DNA of 64,000 nt from Anabaena cylindrica PCC 7122 (GCF_000317695.1 NC_019771.1:2856001-2920000), one strand, 5' to 3'; positions 1-8,865 are shown, numbered from the stretch's first letter. The notes: a model not told the origin generated them from the sequence alone. Made by a program: numbers and translations.

Positions 1-49
1 ATTTTTTCTCGCCATGCGTTACTTGATGGTCATAAATAAAGTCAGCCAT
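1..49 (-). CDS. Possible 5' end of a gene leaving the window
   Basis: Reading leftward from an ATG at 49, an open frame of 16 codons begins MADFIYDHQVTHGEKK and runs off the window edge. No strong ribosome binding site is seen upstream. The fragment is too short to assign a family, and it could be chance. A stem-loop at 67-103 lies just upstream of this start. Confidence 0.25.
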   Translation of the reverse strand, partial: MADFIYDHQVTHGEKK

Positions 50-66
50 TGGAAATGATAAATTAT

Positions 67-103
67 GCCAGTTGTAGGAGTTCGTGCATTCAGTACAACT
101 GGC
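67..103. other. Inverted repeat, possible operator or hairpin
   Basis: GCCAGTTGTA at 67-76 is perfectly matched by TACAACTGGC at 94-103, with a 17-base loop. It sits upstream of the leftward frame at 1-49. There is no T tract after either arm, so an operator or small structured element is as likely as a terminator. Confidence 0.4.
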
Positions 104-151
104 AATAATAACAGCAAGATTATTTCAGGACATATTTAACTGGCTTGTTTT

Positions 152-212
152 GTAGGGTGCGTCAGACTTCATAAATTCTGTAAATAAACAGATATTTGAT
201 ATCTGACGCACC
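152..212. repeat. Dispersed 60-bp inverted repeat (TGCGTCAGA family), copy 1
   Basis: It opens GTAGGGTGCGTCAGA and closes TCTGACGCACC, so the ends GGTGCGTCAGA / TCTGACGCACC pair perfectly over 11 bases around an AT-rich centre. Related copies lie at 29490-29549 and 42809-42870, all intergenic and in the same orientation. It contains no ORF and resembles the REP/MITE-type repeats of cyanobacterial genomes. Confidence 0.7.
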
Positions 213-288
213 ATAAAATAGATGTTTGGTGTGACACTTGCATAAGTCCTATATTTCTAGAAATTGTTATTTAGTAACATCAGTAATT

Positions 289-495
289 ATGGTTAACCAA
301 AAATCAATTAATCGTCAACAAAGATTAGAAAATTTTTTACAACATTTAGAAGAAGGTCGTCAACTACAAGATGATTTTATTAAATATGGTTTGGATGCAG
401 CTAATTTATATTTTGAAAATATAGATGGTGATTGGTTAGAAACTTGGGAGGATGATAATGAAAAGATTTCTATAGAGTCAGAAAAGACTATATAG
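289..495 (+). CDS. Truncated copy of the small acidic CHAT-associated protein
   Basis: This 68-residue acidic protein starts at ATG 289 (MVNQKSINRQQRLENF). It is clearly paralogous to the first ~60 residues of the 155-residue protein at 2659-3126: both have NRQQ/DRQQRLENFL, LQDD, KYGL.AA.LY and DGDWLETW. I prefer 289 over an upstream TTG/ATG because the paralogue starts at the same MVNQK and has the same upstream bases (gtaattATGGTTAA). The C-terminal ~90 residues of the full-length copy are missing, so this is probably a decayed remnant of a tandem duplication. The function of the family is unknown. The full copy directly precedes a TPR-CHAT protease, so the pair probably works with it. Confidence 0.6.
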   Translation: MVNQKSINRQQRLENFLQHLEEGRQLQDDFIKYGLDAANLYFENIDGDWLETWEDDNEKISIESEKTI

Positions 496-809
496 AAGAG
501 TGAAATATTGCAATTTTACATCTTTTTACTTGAAAAAACTATTAAATACTAGTAATCTATATAAAATCAACTCGATTTTTTAGGTGTAAATTTTTTGCAG
601 CCACAAGAGATTAAGGAAATACTCAAGTTACTCATTGAGAAAGCATTTACCATAGATCCCAATTTAGCAATCAGATTAAACCAGATAAACTTATGGATTA
701 AAGGTGTAAAACCTGGTTCACTGATGGCTAAACCATTTGTAATGTTATTTTTGCAACAAATAATCAGGGATGCTGACGCTTGGCTGAAACTCAAATCCCT
801 ATCTTCTGA

Positions 810-2109
810 CCTGAGTTCGATGTAAATAAAAAGTCTAAAAGTGGGTAACAGCAATGGTTCTGTCAATAAATATTGGCTATTGAGAATTAAAGGTTACGCC
901 AAAAAGTTCTCAAAAAATTAATTTTTTGAAATGTATTTACTATTAGGTAATATTGATATTTAATTGGTAATTAAGCTAATAAAACTGGTAAGTTTTCAAT
1001 TTCATTTTCATCAAATCTTAAAGAAGGTTTTTTGGGTTGCCAAGTATAAGCAATTAAAGCAGCAACAACATTAACCATGAAATTAGTAACACTTCGATGT
1101 CGAGAATGAGCAAGTTGTGAAATATTCTTGAGTTGGTCATTAACAGTTTCAATTAAAGAGCGTTTTCGGAGCATTAATTTCTCCTCAAGGGACAATAGCT
1201 TATTCCGCATATTTTTCTTAAAAGGAGTGATTAGTTTGAGTCCATTAGACCAAAGTTCAATCCAGAGTTTTTGAGAAATATATCCTTTGTCTCCAAATAT
1301 TTTCCCAAATAAGTTCTTAGTCAAAGTGGGAACAGGTTTTCGGTCATCTGTATTTCCAGGAGTAATTTGAAACGCAAGTAACTCTCCTTGATCATTAATA
1401 ATCAAATGAAGTTTAAACCCAAAATACCAACAAATAGAACTTTTCCCCCAGCCAGCTAAATCTTTAAAGACCTTATTTGTCTTGGCTCTTTTAGAATGAC
1501 AAATGGGAATAGAGGTACTATCAATAAAACTTATACCTGTATTGAGTCCTTTTCGTGTATTCAGATAATACATCAACGGAATTAAAGCATTTGGCATTAA
1601 TTCAACAAATCTTTGATAACTCACTAAATTGGGAAATTCACCTTGGCAATATTTGAAGATATGCTTCAGGTAATAATCTTTAAAATTGCGGTAACTAGAG
1701 CGATGAAAATACACAATTATTGCCATAATTTCACTTAGACATAATCGGCTGGGTCTAATTCTTTTTTTTATTTGGGATGGGATAAGTTGAGCTTGAAATA
1801 TTGGCTCAAAATAGGTACAAAAATCATCAATTTCACAGAAAATAGTTTCTAATTCCATGAGTTATAATCATTAATGTTCTTTAATTAAACCTATTCTATT
1901 GTCCCTAATTTGAGGTACTTTGAGTTTGTATTCAAATAGTATTCGTAATATAAATTTAGATTTTGTTATGAAAATTTACTTAAATCTAGGCTGGTTTCCT
2001 ATTAATTCTCAATAATTAAGGTTTATTGAGAATATGGGATCTCTCCAGAAAAGCCTCTAACCCTTTTGAATACTCATTTTTAGCTGATTTTTTTTACATC
2101 GAACTCAGG
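810..2109 (-). mobile_element. IS982-family insertion sequence
   Basis: The ends are perfect 17-base inverted repeats, CCTGAGTTCGATGTAAA at 810-826 and its complement at 2093-2109. They are flanked by CTTCTGA and TTTCTGA, a 7-base target duplication with one mismatch. Further in, TATTGAGAATTAA at 878-890 is repeated inverted at 2002-2014, each copy preceded on the outer side by CAATAAA, so sub-terminal repeats are also present. The element is 1300 bp and carries one transposase gene on the minus strand. This is slightly longer than most IS982 elements. An alternative is a 1137-bp IS bounded by the inner repeats sitting inside a small MITE, but the clean target duplication is at the outer ends. 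Confidence 0.85.
971..1858 (-). CDS. IS982-family transposase
   Basis: This 295-residue DDE transposase has the family landmarks in order: FIDSTSIPIC around residue 111, GNTDDR around 168, FGDKGYIS around 189, and the C-terminal block ETVNDQLKN...HSRHRS. It catalyses cut-and-paste movement of the surrounding element through the terminal repeats. The length (about 290) is normal and there is no frameshift, so the protein may be active. The start ATG at 1858 gives a typical N-terminus for the family (MELETIFCEIDDFC). Confidence 0.9.
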   Translation of the reverse strand: MELETIFCEIDDFCTYFEPIFQAQLIPSQIKKRIRPSRLCLSEIMAIIVYFHRSSYRNFKDYYLKHIFKYCQGEFPNLVSYQRFVELMPNALIPLMYYLNTRKGLNTGISFIDSTSIPICHSKRAKTNKVFKDLAGWGKSSICWYFGFKLHLIINDQGELLAFQITPGNTDDRKPVPTLTKNLFGKIFGDKGYISQKLWIELWSNGLKLITPFKKNMRNKLLSLEEKLMLRKRSLIETVNDQLKNISQLAHSRHRSVTNFMVNVVAALIAYTWQPKKPSLRFDENEIENLPVLLA

Positions 2110-2658
2110 TTTCTGAGGAAGAACAACAGTTAGCTTTGGATGCACTACCACCCACATTGAAGTATTGGTATGGTTATTTATTTCCTAAGTGGTTGAGTAA
2201 AAATGACTCCAAATTTTATATTTGGAGACAAAAACTAATGGCAGGTGAGTTCAGTCAGGAAGATGGAAAACTAATTGAATCTATTGCTGATGTTATTAAG
2301 CTAGGAGGTAGTACCGTTGTCCAACGCTATATTGCCGACTTGTCAATGGCAACTGATATAATTGTTAGTAGTAGTCAGAATAAACCGCTTTGTGTTCAAA
2401 TCACTAGCATATCTGAAGAGTTTTTACAAGATAAATTTAATAATTGGGAAAATACTCTGTTGTTTTGGGAAATAGAGAGAGGATTGTTATTAAGTTATAA
2501 TCCCGGTGCAAATGATTTTATAAATCAGATAGTCAATACAGCCCTAGATAATAGCGATAATCTGAATATAGGTATTTATCGCAAATTGAATTTATAGTTT
2601 TGAATAAGTTGGATTGATAGGTTTTGTATAAGAATATTTGTCAACGGGGTGAGTAATT

Positions 2659-3126
2659 ATGGTTAATCAAAAAATAACTGACCGTCAACAGAGATTGGAA
2701 AACTTTTTAGAATCCGTAGAAGCTGCCCAACAATTGCAAGATGATATCATGAAATATGGGCTAAATGCAGCCTATTTGTATTGTGATGATGTTGATGGTG
2801 ATTGGTTAGAAACTTGGGGGGATGATGAGGATGAACCAACTTATATAGAGTTATTGACAACTTTTTTAGAAAGTGATGATGCAGTTGCGGTGAAGGTAAG
2901 GGAAAAGTTACAGAATAAATCTGTTTCAGAAATTATTGAAGGTTTGGAATATTGTTTGAGTCAATTAACAGAGATTGAGAGAATTTTTGCTGCGAAGGAT
3001 TTGTTAGTTGGTGGTGTTGCAGTTGTAGGAAGTAATCGTGGTTCTAGAGATGAAGGAATTGATGAGATTGAAATGTTAGATTTGGCGGAAGAGTTGTTGA
3101 ATAAGTTGAGGGAGATTTTGGGGTAA
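2659..3126 (+). CDS. Small acidic protein upstream of a TPR-CHAT protease
   Basis: This is a 155-residue, strongly acidic, mostly helical protein with no signal peptide and no recognised domain. The N-terminal 60 residues match the truncated copy at 289-495. The C-terminal part (about 65-155) contains YIELLTTFLESDDAVAVKVREKL and an acidic terminal helix. The stop at 3126 is 27 bases before the ATG of the TPR-CHAT gene, so the two are very likely co-transcribed. A small protein of similar size and charge also accompanies the second CHAT gene of this window (32984-33349), although the two do not obviously align. I infer a regulatory or adaptor role for the protease; no biochemical function can be read from the sequence. 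Confidence 0.8.
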   Translation: MVNQKITDRQQRLENFLESVEAAQQLQDDIMKYGLNAAYLYCDDVDGDWLETWGDDEDEPTYIELLTTFLESDDAVAVKVREKLQNKSVSEIIEGLEYCLSQLTEIERIFAAKDLLVGGVAVVGSNRGSRDEGIDEIEMLDLAEELLNKLREILG

Positions 3127-3153
3127 GTATTATTGAGGGGTGCAGAAATATAT

Positions 3154-5979
3154 ATGGCTAAGGGATTTGGTAATAAACAAAAAAAGAGCGAATTAAAACG
3201 TAGAGATTATCTAGATTTTTTGCGGAAGATATTATGGGCAATAAGAGAGAATAAACCTGATATAACAAGGAAAATTCTAGAGGATAATTTAGACAAACTT
3301 GATCACAATTTTCCATCTATACTCAGAGATTGGGCAACTGAAACCCTGTCTAATCTAGAAACAGATAAAGCTTATAAAAGAGCTATAGATATTAGTAATT
3401 TTAGCAAAAAAATACATGATATTCCAGAAATAAATCCAATCAAAAATGCCATATATATTGAAATTGCTACCGTTGGTTATGAAGTTGCACTTTTAGTATT
3501 GAATCATGACGATTTTCCAGAAAAATGGGCAAGCATCCAAAATAATATTGGTGAAATATACCGGAATAAAATAATAGGAGATTGCAAAGAGAATTTAGAA
3601 CAAGCAGTTAATCGCTATAAATCGGCATTGGCAGTATTAAAAAGTGAATGTTCTCCAGAGTTATGTGCAGCTATTCATAATAATTTAGGCGTTGCCTATA
3701 TAAAACTAAGAAGCATAAATTTAGCAATTAAGTCATTAGAAAAAGCATTGGAAATATTTAGTTCTGAAATGTATATAAAAGGCAGTGTTTCTACTTTAAA
3801 TAATCTAGATATTGCCTATATAGACATAGATAAAACTAACATAGAGGCATCAATTCATCATAATTTAGGCGCTGCCTATATAGAATCAAAAAACATAGAA
3901 GCGGCAATTAATTCATTAAAAATAGCTCTGCAAATTGATAAGTACGAATCTAACGAGCAAGATTGGGCTGAAACTCAAAATAATTTGGGATTGGCTTACT
4001 TGTATCGTTCACAAGAAAGGCAAAAAGATGATCTTCAATTAGCTATTAATTACTTTGATAAAGCTTTAGAAGTACTTACTATGGAAGCTTGTCAAAAACA
4101 ATGGGCAGAAACTCAAAATAATTTGGGTTTAGTTTACTATAATCTAGATAGATTTCCAGAGTCCATAAAAGTATTTCAAAATGCAATAAAAATTAAAAAG
4201 ATATCAAACGACTACTTAGGGTGTTTGAAAATAGGAGATAACCTTGGTAAGACTGCATTTAAACTGAAGCGTTGGACAGAGGCCATAGAAGGTTATAGTA
4301 TTGCTATCGAAGCATTAGAAACTAGCCGCAGTTGGATAAAATCAGAATCACGTCGTCAAGAGATTATAGAAGAATCAATTGATATTTACCAAAACATAGT
4401 ACAAGCCTGTATTAATATTGGACAAATAGATAAAGCCTTTGAATACTCTGAACGCTCCCGTTCCAAACGTCTGGTAGACTTAATGGCAAGTAATAACTTC
4501 TCTCAAAGTGCGAATATACCGCCAAAAGTCCAAGAGTTATTACAACAATACGAAGAATTACAACAATTAATTGACGCAGAAAGACAAAATCATAAATCAG
4601 AAAATAATCGCAGTGAAACACGCGCTGTTTGGCAAGCATACAACGAAAAAATAGCCTCTCTAGAAGTTGATAAACAACAAATTTGGGAAAACCTTAGACG
4701 AGAAGATCCTGTATTAGCTGGTGAAATTCAAGTTAACCCCCTTAGCTTGTCAGAGATTCAGCAACTAATTGATCATCCAAATACAGCAATTCTCGGTTTC
4801 TATACTACGAACACTGACACCCATATTTTTATAGTCAGAAAAGACAGAATAACTCTTCATACTTGCACCGGAGAAGGTTTAGAGACGTTCCAAAATTGGA
4901 TTGTTCATAATTGGTTATTACCTTATAAAGAATATATAGAAAAAAAGTCTAAAAAATGGGAAAGTCAAATCGAAACTATTTTGCATGAAATTTCTCAAAG
5001 ATTGCAATTATCAGAAATAATTAACCAACATCTTAAAGGAATAGAGGAATTAATTATAGAACCTCATTTATTACTACATCAAATTCCTTTTGCAGCTTTA
5101 CCTACAGGAGAATATCAGGAATCTTTAGTAGATAAATTTCTGATTCGTTATACTCCCAGTTGTCAGATTTTAGATTTTTGTCACCAACGCCCAAATATAG
5201 ATATTCAATCTTTAGAATATGGGACTGTAGAAGACGCAACAGATGATTTATATTGTGCTAGATGGGAAGGTGAGCAAATCGCCAAAATGTATAATATTCC
5301 AGTAGAAAAAAGATTAATAGGTAGTAGTCAAGCCACTCGTGAGAATTACCGACAATTAGCTGAACAAGTGCAAATTCTCCACTCGTGTCATCACGCAGAA
5401 TCTTGTTTATATAATCCTTTAGAATCACAATTAAAATTAGCTGATGGTACTATTACTTTAGGGCAATTAATGTCACCAGGTTGGCGTTTACCTAATCTTG
5501 TAGATGTGTTTCTCTCTTGCTGTGAAACCAATTTAGGTACAACTCCGTTAACTGATGATATTCTCACACTTTCCACAGGCTTTTTATGTGCTGGTGCTAG
5601 AAGTGTAGTTAGTTCTTTATGGTCAGTTGATGATTTAGCAACATCGCTGTTTTCCATTTTTTACTATCAACAGCGACAACAGGGTAAAAATCGACCAGAA
5701 TCTTTAAAACAAGCGCAAATTAAACTACGGGAACTAAGAAAAGCAGATTTAGCAGAAATATCAAATCAAATAAACGAAAAAGAAAAAGAAAAAGAACTAA
5801 TAGGAAATAGACAACAATATAATCGTAATTCAGTTGAATATTCAAAATGGGAAGATCAATATAATACTCATGCCAAAATAAATAGACTTATCAAACAAAA
5901 ACTTCAAATATCTGAGCCAGAATTTCCCTTTTCACATCCTCGCTACTGGGCTGCTTTCATTTGTCACGGATTACGATAA
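3154..5979 (+). CDS. TPR-CHAT caspase-like protease
   Basis: This 941-residue protein starts at ATG 3154; a TTG further upstream would add seven residues, and GAGGGG lies 14 bases before the ATG. Residues ~100-400 are TPR repeats of the tetratricopeptide-12 kind (WAETQNNLGLAYL, NNLG.AY). Residues ~430-560 form a helical linker. Residues ~590-941 are a CHAT (caspase HetF-associated with TPR) domain, a clan CD cysteine protease fold. The likely catalytic pair is His746 in ILHSCHHAE and Cys790 in FLSCCETNLG, followed by the usual GARSVVSSLWSVDD block and a C-terminal RYWAAFICHG. TPR-CHAT proteins act as sensors whose protease is activated by a bound partner. Here the likely partners are the small acidic protein just upstream and the disrupted gene before it. 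The substrate is unknown. Confidence 0.88.
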   Translation: MAKGFGNKQKKSELKRRDYLDFLRKILWAIRENKPDITRKILEDNLDKLDHNFPSILRDWATETLSNLETDKAYKRAIDISNFSKKIHDIPEINPIKNAIYIEIATVGYEVALLVLNHDDFPEKWASIQNNIGEIYRNKIIGDCKENLEQAVNRYKSALAVLKSECSPELCAAIHNNLGVAYIKLRSINLAIKSLEKALEIFSSEMYIKGSVSTLNNLDIAYIDIDKTNIEASIHHNLGAAYIESKNIEAAINSLKIALQIDKYESNEQDWAETQNNLGLAYLYRSQERQKDDLQLAINYFDKALEVLTMEACQKQWAETQNNLGLVYYNLDRFPESIKVFQNAIKIKKISNDYLGCLKIGDNLGKTAFKLKRWTEAIEGYSIAIEALETSRSWIKSESRRQEIIEESIDIYQNIVQACINIGQIDKAFEYSERSRSKRLVDLMASNNFSQSANIPPKVQELLQQYEELQQLIDAERQNHKSENNRSETRAVWQAYNEKIASLEVDKQQIWENLRREDPVLAGEIQVNPLSLSEIQQLIDHPNTAILGFYTTNTDTHIFIVRKDRITLHTCTGEGLETFQNWIVHNWLLPYKEYIEKKSKKWESQIETILHEISQRLQLSEIINQHLKGIEELIIEPHLLLHQIPFAALPTGEYQESLVDKFLIRYTPSCQILDFCHQRPNIDIQSLEYGTVEDATDDLYCARWEGEQIAKMYNIPVEKRLIGSSQATRENYRQLAEQVQILHSCHHAESCLYNPLESQLKLADGTITLGQLMSPGWRLPNLVDVFLSCCETNLGTTPLTDDILTLSTGFLCAGARSVVSSLWSVDDLATSLFSIFYYQQRQQGKNRPESLKQAQIKLRELRKADLAEISNQINEKEKEKELIGNRQQYNRNSVEYSKWEDQYNTHAKINRLIKQKLQISEPEFPFSHPRYWAAFICHGLR

Positions 5980-6061
5980 TAACAAAACTTCTCCTTTCTA
6001 CCTTTGCGTCTTTGCGCCTTTGCGTGAGCTTTTTATATCCTGAAGCAAGCAGCCAAAATTT

Positions 6062-6095
6062 AAGGGTGTATCAGGGAAAAACCCAACACACCCTT
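6062..6095. terminator. Intergenic stem-loop between converging genes
   Basis: AAGGGTGT at 6062-6069 pairs with ACACCCTT at 6088-6095, and an inner GGG/CCC extends the stem. It lies after the CHAT gene and after the leftward gene at 6128-6730, where a bidirectional terminator would be expected. There is no T run on either side, so intrinsic termination is uncertain. Confidence 0.45.
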
Positions 6096-6127
6096 ATGGT
6101 AATTGATTTATGAGGGCGGGGAGACCC

Positions 6128-6730
6128 CTACGCTGCGACTTCAGCCAATTCAATTACACGCCCTTCGTAATCTTTCACCAAAAAATTCAAAGGCTTTTGA
6201 TTGCGAATCTTAAACTTCAAACCCCGTGTTTCCACACGCATTAAAATCAATTCCAAGCAGTCGCGGTCAAAACAAACGTGACGTTGCTGATTTTTAAGTC
6301 CCAAACTTGCACCAGTAATGATGTGTAGTTGGGTATTTTTCTTTAATTGATACCACAACCCATCATTGGCATTATTCATCATTTTATTTGACCAACTGGG
6401 ACTTGCGGACATATAAAGCGGGTCTATCCCTGTTGCACCAATGGTTTGTTCGTAGTTGTAGTAATAGTGCAAAGGTACTTCTGCTGCTGGCAAATCTAGT
6501 AACCCTTCATACAACTGTCGGGCAATTTCCAAATCCGACACCATCACAGTATGTACCTTGGGGGCGCTGGTCAGGAACATCCACATTGCGCCAGCATAGG
6601 CCGCCAGCAGCATGATCATAATCCCTTGGGTAGAGAAGAGGCTATCCAAGGGCAAAGAAGGTAAAAAAGAGCCTACAGTAAAATGACTAACCAAGAATGG
6701 TATCAAACTAGCTGCTATAACCATGAACAA
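6128..6730 (-). CDS. Membrane-anchored VOC/glyoxalase-like protein
   Basis: This 200-residue protein has two hydrophobic N-terminal segments (about 1-20 and 36-53) followed by a soluble part. The latter begins KVHTVMVSDLEIARQLYEGLL, the typical first strand and helix of a vicinal-oxygen-chelate (glyoxalase/bleomycin resistance) module, and ends with FLVKDYEGRVIELAE, its usual last strand. The end half carries RHVCFDRDCLELIL. Such proteins are common and uncharacterised in cyanobacteria; metal binding and substrate cannot be stated. The gene is convergent with the CHAT gene and looks monocistronic. Confidence 0.65.
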   Translation of the reverse strand: MFMVIAASLIPFLVSHFTVGSFLPSLPLDSLFSTQGIMIMLLAAYAGAMWMFLTSAPKVHTVMVSDLEIARQLYEGLLDLPAAEVPLHYYYNYEQTIGATGIDPLYMSASPSWSNKMMNNANDGLWYQLKKNTQLHIITGASLGLKNQQRHVCFDRDCLELILMRVETRGLKFKIRNQKPLNFLVKDYEGRVIELAEVAA

Positions 6731-6851
6731 ACGAATATTATATGAGGGAGCCGCTTTTAGTAATGTCGATTAAGACTAACAATAAGTCCTCTTTTTCTAG
6801 TTTATCTCATACTTTGAGACAGGGAGTAGGGAATAGGGAACAGGAAGAAGT

Positions 6852-6892
6852 TTACCAATTACCCATTACCAATCACCCATTACCAATTAACC
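6852..6892. repeat. Degenerate heptamer tandem repeat
   Basis: The series is TTACCAA, TTACCCA, TTACCAA, TCACCCA, TTACCAA, TTAACC. Just before it, at about 6822-6842, are GGGAGTA, GGGAATA, GGGAACA. These are short tandem heptamers of the kind that fills intergenic space in heterocystous cyanobacteria. Confidence 0.7.
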
Positions 6893-6924
6893 TGTATATT
6901 TTAACCACTACTATTTAAAGGCTT

Positions 6925-7554
6925 GTGCAAATTCCTCACTTTCCCGAATCTAATCATCCCCTGGTGAAGTCGCTGTTTCATCACAGTGACCAAGAATTGC
7001 TGAGTCTGTTTCAGCGTTATCCAGATTATGGCAAGTACTTTACGGTGATTTTTTGCCGCTATAGTCCTATAGTCTACACCTTGATTCAACATTCGGCGCG
7101 ATCGCCTGTTCAAGCTGATTATCTCTTTGCTCTCACCTGGCGATATATCTATTATGAACTCGGTGGACTCGATTTAACTAGCCAGCAAACAGGCCAGGAA
7201 ACGTTAACCCTGCAAAACTGGTTAATCAACATCACCGCTGTCTGCATTAATGAAATTAAACTACCCCCAACGGAGGCTATTCATTATTCACTCAAAGACA
7301 CCTCTCCACCATTATGGTGCTATGTAGCACAAGCATTAGACCAAATACCACCAGTAATTCGTTTGATTGTTTTGATGGCGCAAACTTTCCACTGGAGTGA
7401 AACTAGAATCGCGGCCTATCTTCAAGCTGAAGGAGAAAATTTTTCTCCGATGGAAGTAGCCAATTTTTTGGAAGAAGGTTATCGTATACTAGAAGACAAA
7501 TTACCTCCTGATATTCGCGCTATTTACTTAGGCGAAGAAATAAGTCAATTCTAA
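6925..7554 (+). CDS. Sigma-70-like (ECF-type) protein
   Basis: This 209-residue protein starts at GTG 6925. Residues ~10-75 (LVKSLFHHSDQELLSLFQRY, YFTVIFCRYSPIVYTLI) resemble sigma region 2, with the helix that binds core polymerase. Residues ~140-200 (PPVIRLIVLMAQTFHWSETRIAAYLQ and a following helix) resemble a region 4 helix-turn-helix. I recall similar proteins being labelled sigma-70 family in Nostoc. No anti-sigma gene is adjacent. The alternative is a sigma-derived regulator that has lost promoter specificity. Confidence 0.55.
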   Translation: MQIPHFPESNHPLVKSLFHHSDQELLSLFQRYPDYGKYFTVIFCRYSPIVYTLIQHSARSPVQADYLFALTWRYIYYELGGLDLTSQQTGQETLTLQNWLINITAVCINEIKLPPTEAIHYSLKDTSPPLWCYVAQALDQIPPVIRLIVLMAQTFHWSETRIAAYLQAEGENFSPMEVANFLEEGYRILEDKLPPDIRAIYLGEEISQF

Positions 7555-7643
7555 TTTAGGTATAAATGCGACAGTAGTTCTTCTAGTATTAAAAATTAAA
7601 CCTTTTTCTTAGACCTTCTACTATAATTTCACCGGTAAGCATT

Positions 7644-8729
7644 ATGAAACAGGGTCATTTATTTCCAAGGCAGACGATTTTAAATTTAGATGTTGAAAAA
7701 TTCAAAGTTGGTATTTTTCACATTGTAATAGCTGCTTGTTTTCTGAGTCCCACAGCCGCAAATGCTATTGATATTACCAAACAAATCCATAATCCTTTAA
7801 ATCATCCTATTGGCAGACAATTAAATATTAGACCACAAAGAGAAGAAGCTGATAGATTACTACGTTTAGGTCAGCAACAATATACATCAGGATCTATTGC
7901 TAAAACGATTGAATCAGGATTAAAAGCACTGGAGATTTATCACTCTCTTGGTGAGATGAAAGCACAAGGTTTAACTTATGATTTACTAGCCAGTGCCTAT
8001 ATTCAATTAGGTAATCTCAAAGATGCAGAAGATGCTCTTCGTCGTCGGGTAGGGATTTCCCGTGATAATCAAGACTTTGAAAATCAGATTTTTGCCCTCA
8101 ATAATCTTGGTACACTCTTGCTGCAAAAAGGCGAACCAAAAGCCGCAGGAGCAACTATTCAAGATGCGCTAGTAATGTCTCGCAATTTGGAAAATATAGC
8201 AGGACAAGGACTTTCTCTTAGTAACTTGAGTCTGGTATATACAAGATTGGGTGATTATAACCAAGCAATTAAATTAGCTGAAACTGCTTTAATATTCCGC
8301 CGGCAAACTGGTAATGTTATTGGTGAAATAAACACTCTCAATAATTTAGGTGATGCCTACCTCAAAGCCGGAGACTATCAAAATACCATAGGTACTTATG
8401 GGGCAGCAATGCGGTTAGCTAAAATCAATTTTAATCGTCCTAACCAATTACGAGCAATTGATGGTTTAGTTACGGCTCATTCTGCTGTTGGTCGCTATGA
8501 ACGGGCTTTAGATTTACTAGAACAACGGTTTGAGGTTGTTAAATTCCTACAAAATCCCGCCGAAGAATTGAAATATTTAACATCTTCTGGACAAATTAAT
8601 GAAAAATTAGGGAATTATGCTAAAGCACGTAATTTTTACCAGCAGGCAATTTCACTAGCGCGAAAATTAGAAGATGTCAAACAAGAAGCAAAGTTGCTTG
8701 ATAGTTTTAATAATTTGCCAAAACGTTAA
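7644..8729 (+). CDS. Exported or membrane-anchored TPR protein
   Basis: This 361-residue protein has an N-terminal hydrophobic segment (about 24-42, VGIFHIVIAACFLSPTAANA) ending in a plausible signal peptidase site. The rest is about seven TPR units, each marked by a G..Y...G/A pattern such as LNNLGTLLLQKGEPKAAG, LSNLSLVYTRLGDYNQAI and LNNLGDAYLKAGDYQNTI. There is no enzyme domain. It probably acts as a periplasmic scaffold for protein-protein contacts. It shares TPR style with the CHAT proteins of this window but has no CHAT domain. It is separated from the sigma-like gene by about 90 bases in the same direction. Confidence 0.75.
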   Translation: MKQGHLFPRQTILNLDVEKFKVGIFHIVIAACFLSPTAANAIDITKQIHNPLNHPIGRQLNIRPQREEADRLLRLGQQQYTSGSIAKTIESGLKALEIYHSLGEMKAQGLTYDLLASAYIQLGNLKDAEDALRRRVGISRDNQDFENQIFALNNLGTLLLQKGEPKAAGATIQDALVMSRNLENIAGQGLSLSNLSLVYTRLGDYNQAIKLAETALIFRRQTGNVIGEINTLNNLGDAYLKAGDYQNTIGTYGAAMRLAKINFNRPNQLRAIDGLVTAHSAVGRYERALDLLEQRFEVVKFLQNPAEELKYLTSSGQINEKLGNYAKARNFYQQAISLARKLEDVKQEAKLLDSFNNLPKR

Positions 8730-8754
8730 TTTTCTTTGTGATTGATAAATTATA

Positions 8755-8865
8755 GGACTTACGCAAAACAGAACGACGGTAGCGGTAATACCGCAACGGG
8801 CAAGCAAGCTACATGAATTACCGCTGCGTAATCATAAGGTTTTCAGCCACATCTTACGTAAGTCA
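8755..8865. repeat. MITE-like element, GGACTTACGCA family, copy 1
   Basis: The left end GGACTTACGCA at 8755-8765 is matched by TTACGTAAGTC at the right end. Inside, AGCGGTAAT at 8781-8789 pairs with ATTACCGCT at 8817-8825. The copy at 23385-23474 has the same outer ends and an AGGGGTAAT / ATTACCCCT inner stem, so the two differ by a paired change. There is no ORF inside. Confidence 0.6.

Larger units (their letters stand above)
595..2597 (+). pseudogene. Unknown gene split by an IS982-family insertion
   Basis: Two open segments, 595-809 and 2117-2597, join in frame if the element at 810-2109 and one copy of its 7-base target duplication (2110-2116) are removed. The joined frame encodes about 231 residues and reads ...KLKSLSSEEEQQLALDALPP... 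across the joint. No ATG is seen at the 5' end. TTG 595 is the first usable codon, and the frame is open back to about 565, so the start itself may be lost. The family is not recognised. A stretch with TDIIV and CVQITS is weakly reminiscent of PD-(D/E)XK nuclease cores but lacks a clear lysine. It lies between the two copies of the small acidic gene and upstream of the TPR-CHAT gene, so it may have been a third component of that locus. Confidence 0.75.

Noticed and set aside
67..103. NtcA site
   Set aside because: GTA and TAC halves are present, but the spacer is 17 bases instead of 8.
567..866. Leftward 99-codon frame across the IS edge
   Set aside because: It is antisense to the split gene and crosses the IS boundary.
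3133..3153. TTG start for the first CHAT gene
   Set aside because: The ATG at 3154 follows a GAGGGG site at reasonable spacing and gives a natural N-terminus.
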